The notes beneath the pieces were generated by a model that saw nothing but the letters and a program-made list of their open reading frames with translations, made no database searches and had not been told where the DNA came from. Shown here piece after piece: positions 1 to 5,783 of a stretch of DNA of 6,974 nt; the stretch's first letter is position 1; every line of letters starts with the position of its first letter. The stretch comes from an uncultured Collinsella sp. (GTDB taxonomy: Bacteria > Actinomycetota > Coriobacteriia > Coriobacteriales > Coriobacteriaceae): positions 1 to 6,974 of the forward strand of contig CABUTP010000081.1 in the NCBI GenBank assembly GCA_902494545.1, written 5' to 3'. A program made the translations under genes and the position numbers.

Positions 1-816
1 GAGGACCTGGACGATCGCTGCAAGCGTCCGGAACTTGCCGCTCAACTGATTGACGACCTGGCCTGGCTGGGGCTTGAGTGGGACGAAGGCCCCTACTACC
101 AGCACGATCGCCTGGACTTGTACGAGGACGCCCTGCACCAGCTGCAAGACGCCGGCCTCACCTACCCCTGCTTTTGCACGCGCGCCGAGCTCCACGCCGC
201 GAGCGCACCGCACGCCAGCGACGGCACGCCCATCTATCGTGGCGCCTGCCGAGGGCTTTCGGCCGAAGAGGTCGCCCGCCGCAGTGCCCTGCGCGCCCCG
301 GCCACGCGCCTGCGCGTGCCCGCCGTCGACGACCTCGCAGACGATGTGGTCGAATTTGTGGACCGCACGTATGGTGCCCAATGCGAGGCGCTCGCCACCG
401 AATGCGGCGACTTTTTGGTGCGCCGCAGCGACGGCGTGTTTGCCTATCAGCTAGCCGTGGTGGTCGATGACGCCGCCATGGGCGTCACCGAGGTCGTGCG
501 CGGATGCGACCTGCTGGGCTCCACGCCGCGCCAAATCTACCTGCAGCATCTGCTGGAACTTCCCACACCGCGCTACGCGCACATTCCGCTGCTCATGTCG
601 CCGGACGGCCGCCGCCTTTCCAAGCGCGATCGCGACCTGGACCTGGGCGAACTACGCGCCCGCTTTGGCACGCCCGAGGCACTGATGGGATGGCTCGCCG
701 GGCAAACGGGCATCGCACCGGACACCACGCCGCGTACCGCCGAGCAGTTGGTCGAGCACTTTGGCTGGGATGTCATCCGCGCGCACCGGGAGAACATCAC
801 TGTAACGGCCGAGTAG
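1..816 (+). CDS. gluQ: Glutamyl-Q tRNA(Asp) synthetase, 5'-truncated by window edge
   Basis: The family activates glutamate and attaches it to queuosine at position 34 of tRNA(Asp) in the cytoplasm; it is a paralogue of the catalytic half of glutamyl-tRNA synthetase. The frame is open from base 1 to the TAG at 814-816 (271 residues visible); the start and the HIGH-like motif, roughly 20-40 residues, lie left of the window. Counting from the edge, residues 1-5 (EDLDD) match the family's R-I-E-D-[LI]-D segment. C57-x-C59 and Y79-x3-C83 match the GluQRS zinc site (CxC...YxxxC). FAYQLAVVVDD and GVTEVVRG form the active-site core, and RLSKR (205-209) is the KMSKS-type loop. The protein ends soon after the catalytic domain, with no anticodon-binding domain, which argues against a full-length GltX. 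It converges on the next gene with a 15-base gap and no terminator between them. Family assignment is firm; the substrate is known from the family, not shown here. Confidence 0.92.
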   Translation, partial: EDLDDRCKRPELAAQLIDDLAWLGLEWDEGPYYQHDRLDLYEDALHQLQDAGLTYPCFCTRAELHAASAPHASDGTPIYRGACRGLSAEEVARRSALRAPATRLRVPAVDDLADDVVEFVDRTYGAQCEALATECGDFLVRRSDGVFAYQLAVVVDDAAMGVTEVVRGCDLLGSTPRQIYLQHLLELPTPRYAHIPLLMSPDGRRLSKRDRDLDLGELRARFGTPEALMGWLAGQTGIAPDTTPRTAEQLVEHFGWDVIRAHRENITVTAE

Positions 817-831
817 CCAGCCACCGCGCCT

Positions 832-1557
832 CTACGCAACATCCCAGGGCTGGAGTTCGTCACCCAGGCGAACGATGCAGTCGTAGAGCACGGTGTGGCG
901 TTCGGCCGGGTTGGCATCCCGATGGAAATGCCCGTAGTACCAGCGTTTGTAATCCAAGTGGTGTTCCAGCTCATCGAAAAATGCCGTAAGCCGATCAACG
1001 GCGGGGTAATTCCAGCCGGGTGTCGGATAAAGCGTGGGCGAAAGCATGCGCGTAGAGCAGGTGTGGGTGATCACGTAGTCGACCTTCCAGCCCACGCTCT
1101 CGAGCTTTGCCCGCGCCTCCTCAAAGTTGCGCTCATCCGGCAGCTCTTGTGGCCACCAACTGGAATAGGGAATGCGATATTCCTTATCCACGCTCGTGGC
1201 ACCGCCCATGGTAAAGATCGTTGAGCCGTCGAGCTCAAAAACCTCGCCGCGCGTCAGGCGCCGTATGGGGGAGGTATCCGACAGGCGCTGCGTCAGCCCA
1301 CCGTGCCACAACTCCATAGGACGCTCCGCCCAGTGATCGAAACGCTCGTGATTGCCGTCGACGAACAGCACGGTATAGGGACGCGATTCCAGCCAGGCAA
1401 TATCGGCACATTCCTCGGCAGAGAAATCCCACGGAAAGCCAAAGTCGCCCGCGACAATCAGATAGTCGTCGCTCGTCAGGCTATCCCCAAGGTCCCAATC
1501 GCGCAGCTTTTGCATGTCGAGGCCGCCGTGAATATCGCCCGTCACATAGACCGTCAT
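832..1557 (-). CDS. Metallophosphoesterase (calcineurin-like)
   Basis: A soluble two-metal phosphoesterase of 241 residues. All the motifs of the superfamily are in order: GDIHG with D8 and H10, GDFG with D38, GNHE with N69 and H70, a later H165 in VITHTC, and GHFH with H210 and H212. The catalytic site therefore looks intact. The substrate cannot be read from the sequence; relatives include phosphodiesterases, protein phosphatases and nucleotidases. I chose the ATG at 1557 because family members begin just before the first beta strand (here TVYVTGDIHG) and because GGTGAT and AGGGA lie upstream as possible ribosome binding sites. An in-frame ATG at 1593 would add 12 residues. The gene lies 85 bases downstream of a small membrane protein gene on the same strand and may be transcribed with it. 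No signal peptide or membrane segment is visible. Confidence 0.9.
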   Translation of the reverse strand: MTVYVTGDIHGGLDMQKLRDWDLGDSLTSDDYLIVAGDFGFPWDFSAEECADIAWLESRPYTVLFVDGNHERFDHWAERPMELWHGGLTQRLSDTSPIRRLTRGEVFELDGSTIFTMGGATSVDKEYRIPYSSWWPQELPDERNFEEARAKLESVGWKVDYVITHTCSTRMLSPTLYPTPGWNYPAVDRLTAFFDELEHHLDYKRWYYGHFHRDANPAERHTVLYDCIVRLGDELQPWDVA

Positions 1558-1642
1558 CAGATCACCACTTCCCTGTAAGTCGCTAGACCGCATTCTGCAC
1601 GATCACTAAGCCAACCGTTCCAGCCCTTCCACCCCTTAGGGC

Positions 1643-1882
1643 TTACCCTTCGTTCTTCCATCCAAACGGATCAAGCACCCAACAAACCAGATCGAGCACG
1701 CCGCCGGTCATCATGGCGGCGGCAAGGGCCATGCAAACGTGCAGAGAGACGGCACTTCTGAGCACGTCGAATGGCCCCAGAACAGCCAGCAGCGCAACCG
1801 CTGTGCCGACAAGGCACAACGCGAAGCACGGCCCCGCGTCCTTGACGCACTTCTTTGCGAGATGCTTGGTGTTGTCACTCAT
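1643..1882 (-). CDS. Small two-helix membrane protein, unknown function
   Basis: A predicted 79-residue membrane protein that I do not recognise. A short basic N-terminus (MSDNTKHLAKKCVKD) is followed by hydrophobic segments at about residues 18-37 and 45-68, and a short polar tail. Cysteines occur at 12, 19, 23, 50 and 67. The ATG at 1882 is preceded by AAGGAG ten bases upstream, a near-perfect Shine-Dalgarno. The same frame stays open upstream to 2104, inside repeat copy A, but that extension has no ribosome binding site and its sequence belongs to the repeat, so I leave it out. The metallophosphoesterase gene follows on the same strand. A 6-bp inverted repeat AGCCCT/AGGGCT spans 1622-1643 just after the stop but has no T-run, so it is not a convincing terminator. 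Confidence 0.7.
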   Translation of the reverse strand: MSDNTKHLAKKCVKDAGPCFALCLVGTAVALLAVLGPFDVLRSAVSLHVCMALAAAMMTGGVLDLVCWVLDPFGWKNEG

Positions 1883-2044
1883 CGATATCGAACTCCTTAG
1901 AGGACCGTCGTTCAGATGCATGCCGCCGCGGCAGAGCAGGGCGGCAGGGAAAGTGTCACATGTCGTGCGGACATCAATGGAGAAACCGCCTGCACGACCA
2001 ACCCTTGACGCCGCTTTGCTACCGGCACCCCATCCCCCGCTATT
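1883..2044. other. Intergenic leader of the small membrane protein gene
   Basis: This 162-base stretch lies between the small membrane protein start and repeat copy A. Apart from the AAGGAG site next to the gene I see no confident signal. On the - strand a TTGATG is present at about 1975 as a possible -35, but no good -10 follows at the right spacing, so the promoter position remains open. Together with copy A and the leader of the next operon it makes up the 593-base gene-free region 1883-2475. Confidence 0.4.
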
Positions 2045-2224
2045 GAGGTCTAATACTTTTCCGCGAAGTGAACGGCTGTTTTTGGACCCCTGAAACATCC
2101 GCACCTTTCGGCGGCAAAATCGCAGGATTTCGGCATTAAAACCGCAGGAAGCGGCACCTCTAAAGTGTCGATGCTTCGGGGGTCCGTTTTCACTCGTTCA
2201 CATCTCGGAAAAGTATTAGACCTC
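2045..2224. repeat. 180-bp palindromic repeat element, copy A (MITE-like)
   Basis: A non-coding element of exactly 180 bp, repeated at 5120-5299 in the same orientation; by hand alignment 155 of 180 positions match with no gaps. Outer inverted ends of 30 bp begin GAGGTCTAATACTTTTCCG on the left and match the right end on the other strand at 28 of 30 positions. The pairing resumes further in (GGACCCC.GAA.CATC on both arms), giving arms of about 60 bp (2045-2104 and 2165-2224) around a ~60-bp centre. The centre holds two similar direct motifs, AAAATCGCAGGA and AAAACCGCAGGA. The whole unit could fold as a long hairpin in RNA or cruciform in DNA. GCTAT occurs just outside both ends (2039-2043 and 2225-2229), a possible target duplication. 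There is no transposase, so if mobile it would be moved in trans. Confidence 0.85.
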
Positions 2225-2329
2225 GCTATCAGCTGTCCCAAAGATCAGACCGCCCCTCCTTCACGCCCCGCAAAACCTGCCTTTTCTGCCCTTCCCCACC
2301 GCCACCCAAAAACTCATCCAACATTAATC

Positions 2330-2357
2330 TTGGCTCAAGAATCGCTTAATCTATAAC
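2330..2357 (+). promoter_or_regulatory. Likely sigma70-type promoter of the DUF4342-response regulator-kinase operon
   Basis: TTGGCT at 2330-2335 and TATAAC at 2352-2357 are separated by 16 bases, in an AT-rich patch within otherwise GC-rich DNA. It lies about 120 bases before the first operon start, leaving a GC-rich leader. A second -10-like TATAGA sits at 2364-2369, without a good -35. Positions are inferred from consensus only. Confidence 0.4.
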
Positions 2358-2428
2358 CTGCACTATAGAGTTCGACCAAGGGCGGGGCGGCGCCGCGCAA
2401 CGCAGGCCGCCGAACGCAACGCTCGCGC

Positions 2429-2445
2429 CCGGGCAGATCGCCCGG
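2429..2445 (+). other. GC-rich leader hairpin before the operon
   Basis: CCGGGC (2429-2434) and GCCCGG (2440-2445) form a perfect 6-bp stem with a 5-base loop. It stands in the untranslated leader about 20 bases before the AAGGA ribosome binding site of the gene at 2476. No T-run follows, so it is not an intrinsic terminator; it may stabilise the leader or influence translation, or be chance in a GC-rich stretch. Confidence 0.35.
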
Positions 2446-2475
2446 CGTCGCGCCCATCGAACGAAAGGACAGGTC

Positions 2476-3018
2476 ATGGACGACCTCGAAAAAGTTGAAA
2501 CCATCCGCACCAAGTGCAACGTGAGCTACACCGATGCCAAGGCAGCGCTCGACGCCGCCGGCGGCAACGTCCTTGATGCCATCATTTGGCTCGAGTCGCA
2601 GGGCAAGACCCAGACCACATCGGCGCATGCCGCCACCGAGTCCGCGCCGGTCGATGAGCCCTCTGCCGAGATGGTCGCCGCACAGGCCGCCTACGAGAAG
2701 TCGAGCGAAAAGACCGACTTCTCCAAGAAGATGGACAGCGTGTGGGAGTACCTCAAAAAGCTCTTCCGTCTGAGCCTGGACACCAAGTTTATCGCCACGC
2801 GCCGCGATGCGATCATCCTCAACATCCCCATCCTGATCCCCATCGTCGCGCTGTTTGCCTGGGGCGCCACGATATGGCTGATGTTGCTTGGCCTGTTCTT
2901 TGGTATGCGCTACCGCATCGATAGCGACGGCGACGTGCCCGGCAGCATCAACAACCTGATGGATCACGCCGCCGATGCCGCGGACGGCATCAAGCAAAAT
3001 CTGAACGACGACAAGTAA
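2476..3018 (+). CDS. DUF4342-type membrane protein with UBA/TS-N-like domain
   Basis: A 180-residue protein of unknown function. Residues 5-43 (VETIRTKCNVSYTDAKAALD... then AIIWLESQG) match the three-helix UBA/TS-N fold known from the N-terminus of elongation factor Ts. A polar low-complexity linker spans about 44-85, followed by a Trp-containing amphipathic segment (FSKKMDSVWEYLKKLF, 82-97). A hydrophobic block at about 112-144 ends in GLFFGMRYRI and is long enough for a tight membrane hairpin; an acidic tail follows. UBA-like head plus terminal membrane block is the architecture I know as DUF4342; the match is from memory. The ATG has AAGGA six bases upstream. It is the first gene of an operon, 18 bases before the response regulator, so it may tune or sense for that system at the membrane; this role is inferred from position only. 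Confidence 0.85.
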   Translation: MDDLEKVETIRTKCNVSYTDAKAALDAAGGNVLDAIIWLESQGKTQTTSAHAATESAPVDEPSAEMVAAQAAYEKSSEKTDFSKKMDSVWEYLKKLFRLSLDTKFIATRRDAIILNIPILIPIVALFAWGATIWLMLLGLFFGMRYRIDSDGDVPGSINNLMDHAADAADGIKQNLNDDK

Positions 3019-3036
3019 TCGCAGACGGGGGCACGC

Positions 3037-3822
3037 ATGGCACGGATCCTGATCGTAGAGGACGAAGAGAAAATCGCCCGCTTTGTGACACTCGAGCTGG
3101 AGCACGAGGGCTACCAGGTGGAGCACGCCGCCGACGGCCGCACCGCCGTTGACCTGGCGCTGGAACGCGACTACGATCTGATTCTGCTCGATGTACTGTT
3201 GCCGCAGCTCAACGGCATGGAGGTGCTGCGGCGCGTCCGCAAGCACAAGGATGTGCCGGTGATCATGGTCACCGCGCGCGATGCCGTGATGGACAAGGTG
3301 GCCGGGCTCGACGCCGGTGCTGACGATTACCTGACCAAGCCATTTGCGATCGAGGAGCTGTTCGCACGGATCCGCGTGGCGCTGAAGCGCTCGGAGGCCG
3401 TGCGGACGGCTTCGGGCGTTGGCGGCGTTGGAGCCAGGGCGGGTATAGCGGGCGGCGCAGTCGGGAACGCCGCTGCGATACCCCCGACTGGCGACTCGGC
3501 CAAGACCTCTGCCGTGCCCTCCCCCGCCACGCTCGCCGTGGGCTCGGTCGCACTCGATCCCGACCGCCGCGAAGTCACGGTCGGCGGCTCGCCCATCGTG
3601 CTGACTGCCCGCGAGTTCGACGTTCTCGCCCTGCTTATGGCGCATGCCGAAACCGTGCTCACGCGCGAGCGCATCGCGCACGAGGCGCTGGGCTACGAAT
3701 ACGTGGGCGACACCAACAACGTCGACGTACACATCGCGCACTTGCGCGCCAAAATCGAGGACGCCGGCGGCGCTCGCATCATCCAGACCGTGCGCGGGGT
3801 GGGCTATGTCTGCCGCGCGTAA
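3037..3822 (+). CDS. OmpR/PhoB-family response regulator
   Basis: A 261-residue cytoplasmic transcription factor of a two-component system. The receiver domain (1-118) has the acidic pocket E8/D9, phospho-acceptor D52 (LILLDVLLP), T79 and K101 (LTKPF), all in place. The winged-helix DNA-binding domain (about 167-261) has LTAREFDVLALL, a recognition region around DTNNVDVHIAHLRAKI, and the closing VRGVGYV typical of the family. The protein is some 30 residues longer than the usual ~225-235 because of a Gly/Ala/Pro-rich linker at about 122-166, encoded by a stretch rich in inverted repeats. The start has GGGGG five bases upstream. It follows the DUF4342 gene by 18 bases, and its 3' end overlaps the kinase gene by 17 bases, indicating translational coupling and a cognate pair. 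The target genes are not evident; autoregulation of the operon is plausible but unproven. Confidence 0.95.
   Translation: MARILIVEDEEKIARFVTLELEHEGYQVEHAADGRTAVDLALERDYDLILLDVLLPQLNGMEVLRRVRKHKDVPVIMVTARDAVMDKVAGLDAGADDYLTKPFAIEELFARIRVALKRSEAVRTASGVGGVGARAGIAGGAVGNAAAIPPTGDSAKTSAVPSPATLAVGSVALDPDRREVTVGGSPIVLTAREFDVLALLMAHAETVLTRERIAHEALGYEYVGDTNNVDVHIAHLRAKIEDAGGARIIQTVRGVGYVCRA
3441..3490 (+). repeat. Two interleaved inverted repeats in the response-regulator linker
   Basis: Within the linker coding sequence, 3441-3457 pairs with 3468-3483 (GGGTAT/ATACCC, then 3 pairs including a G-T, then GCGGCG/CGCCGC, interrupted by one mismatch and one bulge). The 10-base loop between them contains CAGTCGGG (3458-3465), which is perfectly complementary to CCCGACTG at 3483-3490. 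The two pairings are interleaved. With no bases left to span the stems, they are more likely alternative hairpins than a true pseudoknot. Confidence 0.5.
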
Positions 3823-5101
3823 CGCCGAGACCAAGCGCGTCACATCCATCGCCCGTGCCATCAACTGGAGCTATATGTGGCGCCGCCTGATGAGCTACGT
3901 CTGGCTCGATCTGCTGCTGGTAGTGATTGCAGCGGCGATTCTCGTCTATGGCTACAACCAGGCGTTGCCCGACGACGCGTTTACCGCAGGATGGATCCCC
4001 GGCGCCGCCGTTCGCGGCATGTCGCTGACGCCTGCACGTGGCTGGGACCTGGCAACACTCGCCTATACCGTCGAGCTTGCGCGCACCACCAAGACCTTCC
4101 CCCTCGCGCAGGACCTCGTCACGCTATGGCCTCTCTACCTTGTCGTTGTAGGTTGGCAGGTCATCAGCGTGCTCAACATGCTCGGCGGCGCCCGACGCGT
4201 ACGCCGCACCATGGCACCGCTCAACGACCTGGCCCTGCGCGTGGACGAGCTCGGCCGTATGCAGCTCTCCGGCGGCAAGATGGAAACGCTGGAGCAGGCC
4301 ATCGAGCGAGCAAGCGTCGATTCGCCGAGCGTCACCACTGGCGACGCCGATCTGGCGAGTATCGAGGTCGCGCTCAACCGCCTGCTGCGCCAGATGCAAG
4401 AGGCAAAGCTGCAGCAGATGCGCTTTGTCAACGACGCGAGCCACGAGCTGCGCACGCCCATCGCGGTGATTCAGGGCTACGTAAACATGCTCGACCGCTG
4501 GGGCAAAAACGACCCGGCCGTGCTGGCAGAGTCCATCGCCTCGCTCAAGGCCGAAAGCGAGCACATGCAGGAGCTCGTGGAACAACTGCTGTTTTTGGCA
4601 CGCGGAGATGCCGGCCGCACCGTGCTGCGGCGCGTTAATACCAACCTGGCTGCACTGGTCGGCGAGGTTTGCGAAGAATCGCAGATGATCGATGCCGGGC
4701 ACACATATCGGCTGGCTTTTGACGCTGCGTTTGCCAGCGACCCGCGCTGCGACGCGTCCGTCGATGTCGCGCTCGTGAAGCAGGCTCTGCGCGTGATCGT
4801 GCAAAATGCCGCCAAGTATTCGGACGCGGGAACGACCGTCACATTTGGCATAACACCCGATGCGGGCACGGGCACGGTCGACATAGCCGTTGAAGACGAG
4901 GGCATCGGCATGAACCAGGAATCCGCAGCTCACGCGTTCGAGCGGTTCTACCGTGCCGACAACGCACGCAATGCCGGCGCGCAGGGCTCGGGCCTGGGGC
5001 TCGCCATCGCCAAGTGGATCGTCGATAGCCACGGCGGCGTCATCGGCGTGACCTCGGTCGAGGGCGTCGGCAGCCGCTTTACGATTCGCCTGCCGCGGTA
5101 G
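3806..5101 (+). CDS. Sensor histidine kinase (two-component system, HisKA/HATPase_c)
   Basis: A 431-residue membrane kinase, the presumed partner of the preceding response regulator. Membrane segments at about 31-50 and 106-126 flank a short extracytoplasmic loop of about 55 residues. A HAMP-like stretch follows (RRVRRTMAPLNDLALRVDEL, 131-149). The HisKA H-box FVNDASHELRTP carries the phospho-accepting H213. The ATPase domain shows the N-box with N334 (VQNAAKYS), the G1 box DEGIG (364-368), the F-box FERFYRAD, the G2 box GSGLGLA (394-400) and a closing GSRFTIRLP. All catalytic motifs are intact. The small outer loop suggests it senses the membrane or a partner protein, perhaps the DUF4342 protein, rather than a large ligand; this is inference. 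I chose the ATG at 3806, overlapping the upstream stop by 17 bases. An in-frame ATG at 3875 with GGAG five bases upstream would give 408 residues and still keep both membrane segments. Confidence 0.94.
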   Translation: MSAARNAETKRVTSIARAINWSYMWRRLMSYVWLDLLLVVIAAAILVYGYNQALPDDAFTAGWIPGAAVRGMSLTPARGWDLATLAYTVELARTTKTFPLAQDLVTLWPLYLVVVGWQVISVLNMLGGARRVRRTMAPLNDLALRVDELGRMQLSGGKMETLEQAIERASVDSPSVTTGDADLASIEVALNRLLRQMQEAKLQQMRFVNDASHELRTPIAVIQGYVNMLDRWGKNDPAVLAESIASLKAESEHMQELVEQLLFLARGDAGRTVLRRVNTNLAALVGEVCEESQMIDAGHTYRLAFDAAFASDPRCDASVDVALVKQALRVIVQNAAKYSDAGTTVTFGITPDAGTGTVDIAVEDEGIGMNQESAAHAFERFYRADNARNAGAQGSGLGLAIAKWIVDSHGGVIGVTSVEGVGSRFTIRLPR

Positions 5102-5119
5102 GAAGCCCCCTCGTGAATC

Positions 5120-5299
5120 GAGGTCTAATACTTTTCCGCGAAGTGAACGTCTGTTTTTGGGCCCCTGAAGCATCCACATTTTTCGTCGGCAAAATCGCAG
5201 GATTCTAGTATCGAAACCGCAGGAAACGATGCCCTTAAAGTGTCAATGCTTCGGGGGTCCGATTTGTCTCGTTCACTTCTCGGAAAAGTATTAGACTTC
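5120..5299. repeat. 180-bp palindromic repeat element, copy B (MITE-like)
   Basis: Second copy of the element at 2045-2224, same length and orientation, 155 of 180 positions identical. The outer 30 bp of each end are again inverted repeats of each other (28 of 30 positions), and the central CGGCAAAATCGCAGGATT core is unchanged. Differences from copy A cluster in the centre and the mid-arms; the outermost 30 bases of the left end are identical. It starts 18 bases after the kinase stop and ends 41 bases before a terminator, so it would be transcribed in the 3' untranslated region of the operon. No clear target duplication flanks it; only TCG (5118-5120 and 5298-5300) recurs, and it overlaps the element ends. 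Confidence 0.85.
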
Positions 5300-5340
5300 G
5301 GTTTTTTGACCGTTGCAAAAGTCGACCCCTCGGCATAAAT

Positions 5341-5375
5341 AAAGGGATAAGGCCATGCGGCCCTATCCCTTTTTT
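5341..5375 (+). terminator. Rho-independent terminator of the two-component operon, possibly bidirectional
   Basis: A stem formed by 5341-5354 (AAAGGGATAAGGCC) and 5359-5372 closes over a 4-base loop with a single mismatch, and runs into a TTTTTT tract ending at 5374, followed by G. It fits as the end of the + strand operon, 240 bases after the kinase stop with repeat copy B in between. On the - strand the same stem is followed by TTTATTTATG, so it may also end the VOC/EIIB transcript, whose last stop is at 5398. Confidence 0.85.
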
Positions 5376-5397
5376 GTTAGCTATGGCAGCTTGTGCG

Positions 5398-5772
5398 CTA
5401 CTCGCGGCACAAATGCACGGCGAAGCCGGCGAACTCGCGCTTAAAGTACACGAGCTTGGTGCCGCCGTCGGGCAGCAGCACGCGCGACTCCTCGTTGACC
5501 TCGAGCCCGCGCTCGGCAAACCACTTCTCGGCCGCTTCGATGTCGTTGACGGCAAAGCCGATGTGGCCCTTGGCGCCACGACCGTTCTGCTTCATGACCT
5601 CGACCAGCGAATCGTTAAAGTACGAAACCGGGGTCTCGATAACGGGCAGGCCCATCATCGTCGAGAACAGCTCCGCAATCTCCAAGGCGTCTGCCGGGTC
5701 GGCGGCGTTAATGCCCACATGGGCAACGCGCATACCAAAGAGCTCTACCGGATTGGCGTTCTGCTCACTCAT
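5398..5772 (-). CDS. VOC (glyoxalase-fold) family protein
   Basis: A 124-residue cytoplasmic protein with the paired beta-alpha-beta-beta-beta modules of the vicinal oxygen chelate superfamily. The first module starts at FGMRVAHVGINAAD (12-25) with H18 and ends in SLVEVMKQN with E58. The second starts at GHIGFAVNDIEAAEKWF with H70 and ends in FAVHLCRE, where H120 stands at about the place where the fourth metal ligand is often Glu. H18, E58 and H70 would make a reasonable metal site. The reaction cannot be assigned: members include glyoxalases, dioxygenases, epimerases and resistance proteins. It follows the PTS EIIB gene by 11 bases, so it is probably co-transcribed and linked to metabolism of the imported sugar or sugar acid. 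The start at 5772 has only a weak AGG-containing site upstream, as expected for a coupled second gene. A longer frame to 6051 overlaps EIIB and is spurious. Confidence 0.87.
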   Translation of the reverse strand: MSEQNANPVELFGMRVAHVGINAADPADALEIAELFSTMMGLPVIETPVSYFNDSLVEVMKQNGRGAKGHIGFAVNDIEAAEKWFAERGLEVNEESRVLLPDGGTKLVYFKREFAGFAVHLCRE

Positions 5773-5783
5773 GCAGTCAGCGC

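Noticed and set aside
1883..2104. N-terminal extension of the small membrane protein into repeat copy A
   Set aside because: The internal ATG at 1882 has a near-perfect AAGGAG site, while the GTG at 2104 has none and lies in the mobile-looking repeat.
3458..3490. A true H-type pseudoknot in the response-regulator linker
   Set aside because: The connecting loops would have zero length across stems of 8 and about 15 pairs, which is sterically unlikely; alternative hairpins are the safer reading.
2335..3864. A 509-codon open frame on the - strand across the DUF4342 and response-regulator genes
   Set aside because: It is the antisense shadow of two well-supported genes. Its translation has no recognisable domain and is biased as expected for GC-rich third positions read backwards.
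4124..5179. A 351-codon - strand frame antisense to the kinase, starting inside repeat copy B
   Set aside because: The kinase on the + strand has complete motifs; the antisense product has no domain and its first 20 codons are the repeat arm.
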